The notes beneath the pieces were generated by a model, which saw only the letters and a program-made list of their open reading frames with translations, did not search any database and was not told the origin of the DNA. This document shows, piece after piece, positions 19,541 to 28,809 of a DNA stretch of 64,000 nt. Positions within the stretch are counted from its first letter, which is position 1, and the number at the start of each line of letters is the position of its first letter. The DNA is from Arsenophonus fragariae. GTDB taxonomy: Bacteria; Pseudomonadota; Gammaproteobacteria; Enterobacterales; Enterobacteriaceae. Where the stretch lies: assembly GCA_047291315.1 (NCBI GenBank), contig JBDPYZ010000002.1:170322-234321 (forward strand), read 5' to 3'. A program made the translations under genes and the position numbers.

Positions 19541-20779
19541 ATGCAGATTTATCTTGTTGGTGGCGCGGTAAGAGATCAGCTATTAGGATTGACAGTTTCT
19601 GATCATGACTGGGTAGTGGTTGGGGCTACCTCAGATGATTTAATCAAATTAGGTTTTCAGCAAGTAGGTAAGGATTTTCCCGTTTTTCTCCATCCAAAAA
19701 CACGTGAAGAATATGCCCTTGCCCGTACAGAGCGTAAAACAGGTGTAGGCTATACCGGTTTTTCTTGTTATGTCGCAGCTGATGTCACAATAGAGGAAGA
19801 TCTGTCACGTCGAGATCTTACTATCAACGCCATTGCCCAAACTGAAGATGGACAATTGATTGATCCCTATCATGGTGAACAAGATATAAAAAACCGCTTA
19901 TTACGGCATGTCTCCGCTGCTTTTGCAGAAGATCCTTTACGAATACTTAGAGTGGCGCGTTTTGCTGCTCGACTGGCTAAGCAAAAATTTACTATTGCCA
20001 ATGAAACACAATCATTGATGAAAAAAATGATTCATTATCATGAGCTTAGTGTAATTAGTACAGAAAGAGTGTGGAGAGAAACGGAAAAAGCACTACATTC
20101 ATCTTCGCCCGAAACCTATTTTCGTGTATTATATGATTGTGGCGCGCTAGTTATTCTTTTTCCTGAAATTAATCAATTATTTGGCATACCCACAGCAGCA
20201 GAATCACATCCCGAAATCGACAGCGGAATACATACGCTTTTAACCTTAAAAATGGCAGCATCACTAACTGACGATGTCGAAACTCGCTTCGCTGCTCTCT
20301 GCCATGACTTTGGTAAGGCATTGACCCCGCCAGAACAGTGGCCTAATCATTACGATCATGATATCAAGGCTATTCCTCTGATTGACGCTATGTGTAACCG
20401 GTTGCATATTCCTAATAGAATGAAACAGTTAGCTAAATTAGTTGCCCGCTTTCATCTGCAAATCCATCAAATTAACCAGTTACAACCTGAAAATGTGATT
20501 AGCCTATTCAATCAATTAGATAGTTGGCGTAAACCAGAGCGCATCAATCAACTTGCCATTGCATGTGAAGCGGATGCTCGTGGCCGGTTAGGACAAAAAC
20601 ATATCGCCTATCCACAAACTAAATTTCTTCTTGAAGCATTCAAGATAGCACAACAAGTATCAACCAAAAATATTATAGAACAAGGCATTAAAGGCGTTGC
20701 AATTAGGGATGAGCTCACTCAACAACGTATTCAGGCATTAACTAATTGGCGACAGCAACAAACTATTTTACCAATTTGA
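19541..20779 (+). CDS. cca: CCA-adding tRNA nucleotidyltransferase
   Basis: Cca adds or repairs the 3' CCA of tRNAs. The 412-aa product matches E. coli Cca: the nucleotidyltransferase head (YLVGGAVRDQLLGL, SDHDWVVVGAT with the catalytic Asp pair), EYALARTERKTGVGYTGF, EEDLSRRDLTINAIA, DPYHGEQDIKNRLLRHV, EDPLRILRVARFAA, and a C-terminal HD phosphohydrolase domain (CHDFGKALTPPEQWPNHYDHD). It is intact with no sign of decay. Its stop is one base from the convergent folB stop. Confidence 0.97.
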   Translation: MQIYLVGGAVRDQLLGLTVSDHDWVVVGATSDDLIKLGFQQVGKDFPVFLHPKTREEYALARTERKTGVGYTGFSCYVAADVTIEEDLSRRDLTINAIAQTEDGQLIDPYHGEQDIKNRLLRHVSAAFAEDPLRILRVARFAARLAKQKFTIANETQSLMKKMIHYHELSVISTERVWRETEKALHSSSPETYFRVLYDCGALVILFPEINQLFGIPTAAESHPEIDSGIHTLLTLKMAASLTDDVETRFAALCHDFGKALTPPEQWPNHYDHDIKAIPLIDAMCNRLHIPNRMKQLAKLVARFHLQIHQINQLQPENVISLFNQLDSWRKPERINQLAIACEADARGRLGQKHIAYPQTKFLLEAFKIAQQVSTKNIIEQGIKGVAIRDELTQQRIQALTNWRQQQTILPI

Positions 20780-20780
20780 C

Positions 20781-21143
20781 TTAACCTAAAGCCGATTTTG
20801 TTCGCTCTATAATGACTCCAACCTGTTTAGCCTGCACCACCGCACCTGGTTTACAGACTTTAACTCGTACCCAACAACTAGCGAACTGATTTAAAATAAT
20901 ATCAGCAACCTCCTGAGCAACACGTTCTATCAATGCAAATTTTTGTGGTTCTATATGTTTAATTACCACTTGGCTAACCTGAGCATAATCTAAACAATAT
21001 TCCACTTTATCACTTTTAGCCGCACGCTGATTATCCCATCCCATTTCAATATCTAGTAATAGTTTCTGTTGGATAGTTTGCTCCCATTCATATGCACCAA
21101 TCGTTGTGAATACTGATAACCGCTCAATAAATATAATGTCCAT
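20781..21143 (-). CDS. folB: Dihydroneopterin aldolase FolB
   Basis: FolB cleaves 7,8-dihydroneopterin in folate synthesis. The 120-aa product has the family motifs: DIIFIERLSVFTTIGAYEWEQTIQQKLLLDIEM, the DKVEYCLDYAQVSQVV strand, FALIERVAQEVADIIL with the active-site Glu, and the VRVKVCKPGAVVQAKQVGVIIERT lobe carrying the catalytic Lys. The length equals that of typical FolB. In E. coli bacA lies between cca and folB; here the two stops almost touch, so bacA is missing from this locus. Confidence 0.95.
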   Translation of the reverse strand: MDIIFIERLSVFTTIGAYEWEQTIQQKLLLDIEMGWDNQRAAKSDKVEYCLDYAQVSQVVIKHIEPQKFALIERVAQEVADIILNQFASCWVRVKVCKPGAVVQAKQVGVIIERTKSALG

Positions 21144-21353
21144 TTACCTTTCTCTCATGTTTTAATCTAAACCAATAAATGCTATCCAGATACTTCTCTA
21201 TTACCATTTAAAAAAATGAACAAATGATCATATACTTAGGTAAAATTTAAAACAATAATAGGAGAATAAAAACTATTATGCTGATAGATATTACAAAAAT
21301 AACCAAAATGTTGAAAAAATAATTTACTACAACTTTAAAAAAATCCAGGATAG

Positions 21354-21380
21354 ATAGTTGTTAGTTTTACTAACAACTAT
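21354..21380. repeat. Perfect 12-bp inverted repeat upstream of plsY
   Basis: ATAGTTGTTAGT and its exact complement ACTAACAACTAT are separated by TTT, followed on the plus strand by ACTGTATATTTTATT. It lies in the 367-bp gap between the divergent genes folB and plsY. It may be a terminator left from a lost gene or an operator for one of the two genes. The rest of the gap is AT-rich without a gene. Confidence 0.6.
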
Positions 21381-21510
21381 ACTGTATATTTTATTAATGT
21401 TCTGATATCACCATGATCTTTAAAACGCAGTATTCAAATAATACTCAGATAAAATCCAAGTATTGCGAATAACTTAAGTTAAAAAGATCTTGATTATTTG
21501 GAGTAATGAT

Positions 21511-22167
21511 ATGAGTGCAATCGCACTTAGCATGATTATCTTTGCCTACCTCTGTGGCTCAATCTCCAGCGCAGTCTTTATCTATCGTCTTGCAGATCTG
21601 CCTGATCCTCGATGCCATGGTTCCGAGAATCCTGGAGCAACAAACATGTTACGCATCGGTGGCAAAGCGGCGGTTTTCGCCGTACTCATCTGCGAAATTT
21701 TGAAAGGGATGATCCCAGTATGGCTAGCCTATTATTTAAATATTCCACCCTTTTACCTTGGGATTATCGCAATTGCCGCCTGTTTAGGCCATATTTATCC
21801 CATTTTCTTTCATTTTAAGGGTGGAAAGGGTGTTGCTACTGCTTTTGGTTCTATTGTCGCCATTGGTTGGGAGTTAACAGGTGTTGTCGCCGGTACTTGG
21901 CTACTTACTGTACTACTTAGCAGATATTCATCATTAGGTGCTATTGTTACAGCCCTATTAGCACCCTTCTATGTTTGGTGGTTTAAACCTGAATTCACCT
22001 TTCCGGTCGCTATGCTTTCATGCTTAATACTCTTTCGTCATCATGATAACATTCAGCGTCTATGGCGAGGGCAAGAGAGTCGTATATGGCAGAAAATAAA
22101 GAAAAAAAACGAAAAAAATGATAAAGAAATTATTCAAACAGTAAAAGAGCAAGAAAAAAATGATTGA
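21511..22167 (+). CDS. plsY: Glycerol-3-phosphate acyltransferase PlsY
   Basis: PlsY transfers acyl groups from acyl-phosphate to glycerol 3-phosphate in the inner membrane. From ATG 21511 (TTGGAGT 6 nt upstream) the 218-aa protein follows E. coli PlsY: SAIALSMIIFAYLCGSISSA, GSENPGATNMLRIGG (the conserved SGNPGATN loop, here with Ser-Glu-Asn), CLGHIYPIFFHFKGGKGVATAFG, SSLGAIVTALLAPFYVWW and HHDNIQRLWRGQE. Five hydrophobic helices are visible. The lysine/glutamate-rich C-terminal extension is longer than in E. coli. Confidence 0.95.
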   Translation: MSAIALSMIIFAYLCGSISSAVFIYRLADLPDPRCHGSENPGATNMLRIGGKAAVFAVLICEILKGMIPVWLAYYLNIPPFYLGIIAIAACLGHIYPIFFHFKGGKGVATAFGSIVAIGWELTGVVAGTWLLTVLLSRYSSLGAIVTALLAPFYVWWFKPEFTFPVAMLSCLILFRHHDNIQRLWRGQESRIWQKIKKKNEKNDKEIIQTVKEQEKND

Positions 22168-22189
22168 TCACTTTATTAATTTTTATACT

Positions 22190-23230
22190 TTAAGTCGATT
22201 TATACAACGATGTTAATGTTAACGGTGACAAATCTGCTAGCGGCCAACGCGCTTTAACGGTGATATCCAGACTATCACTGACGCCGCTTTGCAAACGGAT
22301 CATGCCAGCTAGTGCTATCATTGCGCCATTATCAGTACAAAACTCTGGCCGCGCATAAAAAACCTCTCCGCCAATTTTTACTATCGATTCTGCCATTTTA
22401 GCCCGTAAGGTATAGTTTGCACTCACACCACCAGCCATAACTAAACGCTTAGAGCAAGTTTGCTCTAAAGCGCGTTTACATTTAATCACTAATGTATCCA
22501 CAACTGCATCTTCAAATGCCCGAGCAATATCAGCAGTGGTTTGCTGATCCATACTATTATTACGTATAGTATTGGCAGCAAAAGTTTTTAAACCTGAAAA
22601 ACTAAAATCCAGTCCAGGGCGATCTATCATCGGACGAGGAAATACAAAACGACCAACCTGTCCTTGTTGAGCCATCAATGAGAGTGCCGGCCCGCCCGGA
22701 TAATCCAAACCTAATAATTTTGCTATCTTATCAAAAGATTCACCAGCAGCATCATCAATTGATTCGCCTAATAACTGGTATTGACCAATAGCCATTACAT
22801 TAATTAACTGAGTATGCCCACCGGAAACCAATAATGCCACAAAAGGGAATTTGGGGCTGTTTTCTTCCAGCATTGGCGCCAGTAAATGTCCCTCCATGTG
22901 ATGAATAGGGATAGCGGGCACTCGCCAGGCAAATGCTAATGAACGCCCAATTGTTGCCCCCACCAATAAAGCCCCGATCAAACCTGGACCAGCGGTATAA
23001 GCAACGGCATCAATATCCTCACCGGTTAAACCCGCTTGTTGCAGCGCAGCTTTAATTAAAGGAATTGTTTTACGAATATGATCACGAGAAGCTAGTTCAG
23101 GCACCACTCCACCATAATCAGCATGCAATTTTACCTGGCTATATAATTGATTCGCTAATAAACCTACTTGATCATCATAAATCGCGATACCTGTTTCATC
23201 GCAAGATGTCTCTATACCTAAAACACGCAT
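22190..23230 (-). CDS. tsaD: tRNA threonylcarbamoyladenosine transferase TsaD
   Basis: TsaD installs the t6A37 modification on ANN-decoding tRNAs together with TsaB, TsaC and TsaE. The 346-aa product has the ASKHA-fold signatures: LGIETSCDETGIAIYD, VPELASRDHIRK, GPGLIGALLVGAT, the metal site HHMEGHLLAPML, LLVSGGHTQLI, DDAAGESFDKIAKLLGL and MAGGVSANYTLR. It is intact and divergent from rpsU, as in E. coli. Confidence 0.97.
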   Translation of the reverse strand: MRVLGIETSCDETGIAIYDDQVGLLANQLYSQVKLHADYGGVVPELASRDHIRKTIPLIKAALQQAGLTGEDIDAVAYTAGPGLIGALLVGATIGRSLAFAWRVPAIPIHHMEGHLLAPMLEENSPKFPFVALLVSGGHTQLINVMAIGQYQLLGESIDDAAGESFDKIAKLLGLDYPGGPALSLMAQQGQVGRFVFPRPMIDRPGLDFSFSGLKTFAANTIRNNSMDQQTTADIARAFEDAVVDTLVIKCKRALEQTCSKRLVMAGGVSANYTLRAKMAESIVKIGGEVFYARPEFCTDNGAMIALAGMIRLQSGVSDSLDITVKARWPLADLSPLTLTSLYKST

Positions 23231-23543
23231 ATATTACTCACCACCTTCGCTAATAACGCAAGTTTACCACTATTTATGTAACTTCTCAGCAAATAATAAC
23301 TGTCTATCTGGATTAAATCAGTTATAATTAACATGAAGAATTTGTATAGCTTATTTCCATTATCATCTAGACTATACTGACTATTTTTTTATTAAAAATA
23401 ATTACTTGAATGATTTTGTGTGTTTCGTTTTTATGCAGCACTTTACAAAGCCCTACTCATTGAAGTAGAATTCCGCACCATTTTAAAGACAGCTGGCTAT
23501 GGTATTTGCTAGCAAAAACCGATTTTTTTGAGGTGAAAGGCAC

Positions 23544-23759
23544 ATGCCGGTAATTAAAGTACGTGAAAACGAGCCATTTGACGTAGCACTGCGTCGTTTT
23601 AAGCGTTCTTGCGAAAAAGCAGGGATATTAGCTGAAGTGCGCCGTCGTGAGTTCTATGAAAAACCAACTACTGTACGTAAACGTGAAAAAGCATCAGCAG
23701 TAAAACGCCTCGCTAAAAAATTGGCTCGTGAAAACGCACGTCGTACTCGTTTGTACTAA
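23544..23759 (+). CDS. rpsU: 30S ribosomal protein S21
   Basis: The 71-aa basic protein is essentially the E. coli S21 sequence: PVIKVRENEPFDVALRRFKRSCEKAG, REFYEKPTTVRKREKASAVKRLAKK, ending ARRTRLY. A GAGGTGAAAGG site precedes it. It heads the classical rpsU-dnaG-rpoD macromolecular synthesis operon. The 313-bp region upstream (23231-23543) must contain the operon promoters; nothing else is seen there. Confidence 0.98.
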   Translation: MPVIKVRENEPFDVALRRFKRSCEKAGILAEVRRREFYEKPTTVRKREKASAVKRLAKKLARENARRTRLY

Positions 23760-23809
23760 TTGCTACGGCCCAACAACCGTAACAATTCGACAGCAGTGAT
23801 TACAAGAAG

Positions 23810-23836
23810 GCCGTGCTTTCTAATAGGAAGCACGGC
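23810..23836 (+). terminator. Attenuating terminator between rpsU and dnaG
   Basis: GCCGTGCTTTC (23810-23820) and GAAGCACGGC (23827-23836) form a GC-rich stem with a TAATAG loop, followed by TTGTTATATTT. E. coli has a terminator at the same place, which lowers dnaG expression relative to rpsU. It ends 28 nt before the dnaG ATG. Confidence 0.8.
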
Positions 23837-23863
23837 TTGTTATATTTCATCAATGAAGAGTTT

Positions 23864-25609
23864 ATGGCTGGACGAATTCCGCGTATATTTATCAATGATT
23901 TATTGGCTAGATCTGATATCGTTGATCTTATTGATACTAAAGTGCCGCTAAAAAAGCAAGGCAAAAACCATCACGCGTGTTGTCCATTTCATAATGAAAA
24001 AACGCCCTCATTTACTGTTAATGGCGATAAACAATTTTATCACTGTTTTGGCTGTGGTGCCCATGGTAATGCCATTGATTTTCTGATGAATTATGACAAG
24101 CTTGATTTTGTCGAAACAATTGAAGAACTTGCTACCATGCATGGACTGGAAATACCTTATGAAACAGGCAACAGTTCAAACCAAATAGAGCTGCATCAGA
24201 GACAAAATCTTTATCAATTAATGGATGATATTAATCAATTTTATCAAAATTCATTGAATAAATTAGACTCACATAATGCAAAACAATATTTAATACAGCG
24301 CGGCTTAAGTGATGAAGTTATTCATCGTTTTTCTATCGGTTTTGCACCAACTGGCTGGGACAACCTACTCAAGCATTTCGCTAAACATGCTGAGAACCGT
24401 AAACAGCTAGATGCTGCTGGTATATTAGTTACTAATAATAATGGTCGCACCTACGATCGCTTTCGTGAACGCATAATGTTTCCAATCCGAGATCGTAGAG
24501 GACGTGTCGTGGCATTTGGCGGTCGCGTTTTAGATCATTCGTTACCAAAATATCTCAATTCACCAGAAACTGAAATTTTTCATAAAGGTCGCCAATTATA
24601 TGGCCTATATGAAGCAACACAAAATAATCTGGCACTTTCTAAACTATTAGTTGTCGAAGGTTATATGGATGTTTTAGCTCTGGCGCAATTTGGCATTAAT
24701 TATGTCGTAGCATCATTAGGTACATCAACAACAGCAGAGCATCTCCAGTTACTTTTTCGAACAACAGATGCGGTTATTTGTTGTTATGATGGTGATAAAG
24801 CAGGACGCGAAGCCGCATGGCGCACGCTTGAAACAGCGCTTCCCTATTTAAGTGATGGCCGCCAGCTACAATTTATGTTTTTACCTGATGGTGATGATCC
24901 TGATTCATTAATACGTAAAGAAGGTAAAACAAATTTTGAACAACGAATGGATAAGTCACACTCATTGTCTACATTTTTGTTTGACACATTGGTTGCACAA
25001 GTTGATTTAGGTAGTCATGAAGGTAAAGCAAAACTCAATCGTCTTGCTATTCCTTTAATTAAAAAAGTACCTGGTGATACTTTACAGTTATATTTGGCAC
25101 AAGAATTGGGTAATTTTATTGGTATTCCTGATACTTCGCGTATTATTGCCATGATCGAAAAAGGATCGGCTGAAAAAACAAATTATCAGACACAAAAAAT
25201 TAAACCGACAACAATGCGAATATTGATCGCATTATTGGTACAAAATCCAAATTTTGTGAGCCTAATTCCTACTCTTGATGGAATAAAGCACTCACGGTTA
25301 CCAGGATTAACGCTATTTTTAGAGTTAGTTGAACTTTGTCAATCTCATCCTTGCATAAATACTGGTCAATTATTGGAATGCTATCGTAATAATAAATTTG
25401 TTAAACAACTTGAAAAACTGGCAACTTGGAACGATATAGAGATAGAAGAGATAGCGGAAAAAATGTTCAAGGATGCCTTGGAGCATTTATTTATTACCGC
25501 GCTTGATGAAAGGTTCGAATCTCTGATGGCAAAAGAGCGAACAGAAGGTTTAACCAGTGAAGAACGTGAAGAAGTTCGTTTAATTACTGTTGCAAGAATA
25601 AAACAGTAA
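23864..25609 (+). CDS. dnaG: DNA primase DnaG
   Basis: DnaG makes RNA primers at the replication fork. The 581-aa protein (581 in E. coli) starts at ATG 23864 (AGRIPRIFINDLLARSDIVDLID). It carries the CHC2 zinc finger (CCPFHNEKTPSFTVNG, YHCFGCGAHGNAIDFLM), the RNA polymerase domain (FPIRDRRGRVVAFGGRVL, PKYLNSPETEIFHKG, the TOPRIM motifs VVEGYMDVLAL and CYDGDKAGREAAWR) and a C-terminal DnaB-interacting region that is more divergent. It is intact. Confidence 0.97.
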   Translation: MAGRIPRIFINDLLARSDIVDLIDTKVPLKKQGKNHHACCPFHNEKTPSFTVNGDKQFYHCFGCGAHGNAIDFLMNYDKLDFVETIEELATMHGLEIPYETGNSSNQIELHQRQNLYQLMDDINQFYQNSLNKLDSHNAKQYLIQRGLSDEVIHRFSIGFAPTGWDNLLKHFAKHAENRKQLDAAGILVTNNNGRTYDRFRERIMFPIRDRRGRVVAFGGRVLDHSLPKYLNSPETEIFHKGRQLYGLYEATQNNLALSKLLVVEGYMDVLALAQFGINYVVASLGTSTTAEHLQLLFRTTDAVICCYDGDKAGREAAWRTLETALPYLSDGRQLQFMFLPDGDDPDSLIRKEGKTNFEQRMDKSHSLSTFLFDTLVAQVDLGSHEGKAKLNRLAIPLIKKVPGDTLQLYLAQELGNFIGIPDTSRIIAMIEKGSAEKTNYQTQKIKPTTMRILIALLVQNPNFVSLIPTLDGIKHSRLPGLTLFLELVELCQSHPCINTGQLLECYRNNKFVKQLEKLATWNDIEIEEIAEKMFKDALEHLFITALDERFESLMAKERTEGLTSEEREEVRLITVARIKQ

Positions 25610-25791
25610 GCTTGAAAAAATAAAAAACATCCGGCTTAAGTGCCGCATAACGTAGGGCACATGCCTGTAAGTTGCTATGATGTTAAAGGGCATGGCACAT
25701 AAAATAATTAAATTCCCTTTAATTTTATTGTTGGCTAACTTGTTTTTGCCGACCAACACCAACCCAAATTATGAAGTGTGGATACCGTCTT

Positions 25792-27636
25792 ATGGAGCAA
25801 AACCCGCAGTCACAGCTGAAGCTACTACTAGTTACCAAAGGTAAAGAGCAAGGCTACCTGACCTATGCTGAGGTCAACGACCATCTGCCGGAAGATATCG
25901 TCGATTCAGATCAGATCGAAGATATCATCCAAATGATTAATGATATGGGCATTCAAGTGATGGAAGAAGCGCCTGATGCCGACGATCTTATTCTGGCAGA
26001 AACCGCCACTGATACTGACGATGATGCTGTTGAGGCTGCTGCCCAGGTATTATCCAGTGTTGAAAGTGAAATAGGCCGCACAACAGATCCTGTGCGAATG
26101 TATATGCGTGAAATGGGTACCGTAGAACTATTGACCCGTGAAGGCGAAATTGATATCGCTAAACGCATCGAAGATGGCATTAATCAGGTTCAGTGTTCTG
26201 TTGCTGAATATCCTGAGGCTATCGCTTATCTATTAGACCAATACGAACGTGTTGAAAAAGGTGAAACTCGCCTATCTGATATTATTACCGGCTTTGTTGA
26301 TCTAAACGCTGAGCAAGATTTAGCACCGACGGCAACGCATATCGGTTCAGTGTTACCGAAAGAAGCCCTAAATGATGACGAAGATGAAGACGAAGACGAC
26401 GATAGTGACGACACTGATGAAAACAATGTCGATCCAGAACTCGCTCAACAGAAATTTTCAGAGCTTCGTGAACAATATGAACGTACGTCCCTTGAAATCC
26501 AAAAAAGTGGCCGTAACCATGCTAATTCAATAGCAAAAATCGAGCAGTTGTCCGATATTTTCAAACAGTTCCGTTTAGTACCAAAGCAATTTGATTATTT
26601 AGTGAACAACATGCGTAACATGATGGAGCGTGTTCGCTCTCAAGAGCGCCTCATCATGAAACTCTGTATTGAGCAATGCAAAATGTCGAAGAAAAACTTC
26701 ATTACCTTATTCTCAGGTAATGAAACCAATGCAAATTGGTTAGCTGCGGCAAAAGCAATGAATAAACCCTGGTCTGAAAAATTAGTTGAAGTAGAAGAAG
26801 AGATACTACGCTCGTTGCAAAAACTACAACAGATTGAAAAAGAGACTGGTTTAACCATTGAACAGGTAAAAGATATTAACCGCCGTATGTCTATTGGTGA
26901 AGCAAAAGCTCGTCGAGCAAAAAAAGAGATGGTTGAAGCTAACTTACGTTTAGTTATCTCTATTGCTAAAAAATACACCAATAGAGGCCTCCAATTCCTT
27001 GATCTGATCCAGGAAGGCAACATTGGTCTAATGAAAGCGGTTGATAAATTTGAATACCGCCGTGGATATAAATTTTCTACTTATGCAACTTGGTGGATCC
27101 GCCAGGCGATCACTCGTTCAATTGCTGATCAGGCGCGCACTATCCGTATTCCAGTACACATGATCGAAACGATCAACAAACTGAATCGCATTTCTCGCCA
27201 AATGTTACAAGAAATGGGGCGTGAACCCTCACCTGAAGAATTGGCAGAACGCATGTTAATGCCTGAGGATAAAATCCGTAAAGTACTAAAAATTGCCAAA
27301 GAACCTATTTCAATGGAGACGCCAATTGGCGATGATGAAGATTCACATCTTGGTGATTTCATTGAAGATACTACCCTAGAGCTACCATTAGACTCTGCTA
27401 CCTCGGAAAGCCTGCGTTCAGCCACCAACGAAGTTCTAGCTGGCTTAACTATCCGTGAAGCAAAAGTTCTGCGGATGCGCTTTGGTATTGATATGAATAC
27501 GGATCACACCTTAGAAGAAGTGGGTAAACAGTTTGATGTTACCCGCGAGCGGATCAGACAAATTGAAGCAAAAGCGTTACGTAAACTACGCCACCCAAGC
27601 CGTTCGGAAGTACTGCGTAGTTTCTTGGATGAATAA
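25792..27636 (+). CDS. rpoD: RNA polymerase primary sigma factor RpoD (sigma-70)
   Basis: The 614-aa product (613 in E. coli) starts at ATG 25792 (EQNPQSQLKLLLVTKGKEQGYLTYAEVND, region 1.1). It contains region 1.2 (DPVRMYMREMGTVELLTREGEI), the acidic non-conserved spacer (DDEDEDEDDDSDDTDENN), region 2 (ANLRLVISIAKKYTNRGL, FSTYATWWIRQAITRSIADQ), region 3 and the region 4 helix-turn-helix (TLEEVGKQFDVTRERIRQIEAKALRKLRHPSRS). It is intact and should recognise ordinary -35/-10 promoters. Confidence 0.98.
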   Translation: MEQNPQSQLKLLLVTKGKEQGYLTYAEVNDHLPEDIVDSDQIEDIIQMINDMGIQVMEEAPDADDLILAETATDTDDDAVEAAAQVLSSVESEIGRTTDPVRMYMREMGTVELLTREGEIDIAKRIEDGINQVQCSVAEYPEAIAYLLDQYERVEKGETRLSDIITGFVDLNAEQDLAPTATHIGSVLPKEALNDDEDEDEDDDSDDTDENNVDPELAQQKFSELREQYERTSLEIQKSGRNHANSIAKIEQLSDIFKQFRLVPKQFDYLVNNMRNMMERVRSQERLIMKLCIEQCKMSKKNFITLFSGNETNANWLAAAKAMNKPWSEKLVEVEEEILRSLQKLQQIEKETGLTIEQVKDINRRMSIGEAKARRAKKEMVEANLRLVISIAKKYTNRGLQFLDLIQEGNIGLMKAVDKFEYRRGYKFSTYATWWIRQAITRSIADQARTIRIPVHMIETINKLNRISRQMLQEMGREPSPEELAERMLMPEDKIRKVLKIAKEPISMETPIGDDEDSHLGDFIEDTTLELPLDSATSESLRSATNEVLAGLTIREAKVLRMRFGIDMNTDHTLEEVGKQFDVTRERIRQIEAKALRKLRHPSRSEVLRSFLDE

Positions 27637-27661
27637 AAAGATTTTATATCTTTAGAAGATT

Positions 27662-27692
27662 AAAAAGCATCTATCGAGATAGGTGCTTTTTT
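27662..27692 (+). terminator. Intrinsic terminator after rpoD
   Basis: AAAAAGCATCTATC and GATAGGTGCTTTTTT pair around a GA loop with one mismatch, with a terminal U tract. It begins ~26 bp after the rpoD stop and closes the rpsU-dnaG-rpoD operon. Confidence 0.85.
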
Positions 27693-27850
27693 ATTGATAG
27701 GTATGATTAACTAAACAGATCATTAGCAAAATTTTCACCACTTTAATTAATAAAACCGTAAAAGACCCATCATTATTATCAATAACAAAATTATCGTTAA
27801 ACCCAATCGATTAAATTTTGCTATCTGATATTTAATTACTCGTCAACATG

Positions 27851-27924
27851 TAGGGGTTACAGTTTTAGTGCAGAAATTGCTGTTTTTATTGCACTGACGT
27901 CACCGATAATTATTGTAACCCCTA
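27851..27924. repeat. Nested inverted repeats between rpoD and tRNA-Ile2
   Basis: An outer 11-bp perfect inverted repeat (TAGGGGTTACA at 27851-27861, TGTAACCCCTA at 27914-27924) encloses an inner 6-bp pair (AGTGCA 27867-27872, TGCACT 27890-27895). The 74-bp element occupies the place where E. coli has mug. It has no reading frame or U tract. It could be a small mobile-element remnant, a cruciform or a structured RNA. The remaining DNA up to the tRNA shows nothing else. Confidence 0.7.
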
Positions 27925-28040
27925 AAGGTACCTTTCAGCGATCAATCGGATCCAAACAAAAAAAGCTAAAATCTTTGGCTACAATAGCAAAAAACCTCTC
28001 ATTAGAGTGGTGTTTAACTACTGCTATAGCAGCTTAAATT

Positions 28041-28116
28041 TGGTGGCCCCTGCTGGATTTGAACCAGCGACCAAGCGATTATGAGTCGCCTGCTCTAACC
28101 ACTGAGCCAAGGGGCC
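28041..28116 (-). tRNA. ileX: tRNA-Ile2 (anticodon CAU, lysidine-type)
   Basis: The 76-nt gene on the minus strand begins GGCCCCTTGGCTCAG and ends with GGGGCC plus an encoded ACCA. The D-arm reads GCTCAGTGGTTAGAGC, the anticodon loop ACTCATAA carries CAT, and the T-arm is CTGGTTCAAATCCAG. It is almost identical to E. coli ileX, which lies just downstream of rpoD-mug. The CAU anticodon would be modified to lysidine by TilS to read AUA. This makes Ile2 much more likely than Met. Confidence 0.95.
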
Positions 28117-28809
28117 TAAGTGGTATGCATTATACGTGCTGTTTTTGCGCGAATCTAGTCTTTATAAATTATATGATTGTTTTATAAACAAAATCAATCA
28201 ATTTAATGGTTTTTTGTGAGTAATTTATTTATTAACTATTTCAATTTAAGGCCCTGGTCAATAACTGAACAATAACAACTTATTTAAAAATTTGCATTCA
28301 AAAATCAATAGCCGAGTTAAGAATAAAATATAATATAACTCATTAATAAATAAAAAAAACATCTACCCATAAAAATTAAGTATGAATCATAGGTTATTAT
28401 TATAATTAACGTTAAAAAACATCAAGGAAATAAATATGGATATTATAAAGCTTACACTCCTTATCTCATAACAAATAACAGCATGGATGAAATAAATAAT
28501 TTAATTCATTAAATTACTGTATGACATTAATAACATATTCAGTATATATTAATATATATTTATTGTAGTAATGTCGTTAATCAAAATAAACCAATTGTGT
28601 TTATTTTAAATTTGACACTATTAGGAAAATAGAAAATATGGCATATATAAATTTATATACCAAGCGTTGTTCAATATTTACTAATTACGCAATAAAATAA
28701 AAAATTTAAATTTTTTATACGATCTGTTAATAATCATCTATAGTTAAGATCATATCGATGAAAGATAGATGTTTAAATAATATTGTCATCTAATCTAATA
28801 GGAGGTTAT
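28117..28809. other. AT-rich region between ileX and the T3SS locus
   Basis: About 690 bp of very AT-rich DNA with no supported gene. Its left part must include the tRNA promoter. It marks the junction of the conserved core block with the secretion locus and probably contains the promoter of the small membrane protein at 28810. No transposase fragment or attachment repeat is visible. Confidence 0.4.

Noticed and set aside
26640..27428. Minus-strand frames opposite rpoD (99-127 codons)
   Set aside because: They are antisense shadows of the highly conserved sigma-70 gene, serine/isoleucine-rich without domain character.
28041..28116. Elongator or initiator tRNA-Met from the CAU anticodon
   Set aside because: The sequence is almost identical to E. 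coli ileX and lies in the ileX position after rpoD, so tRNA-Ile2 fits better.
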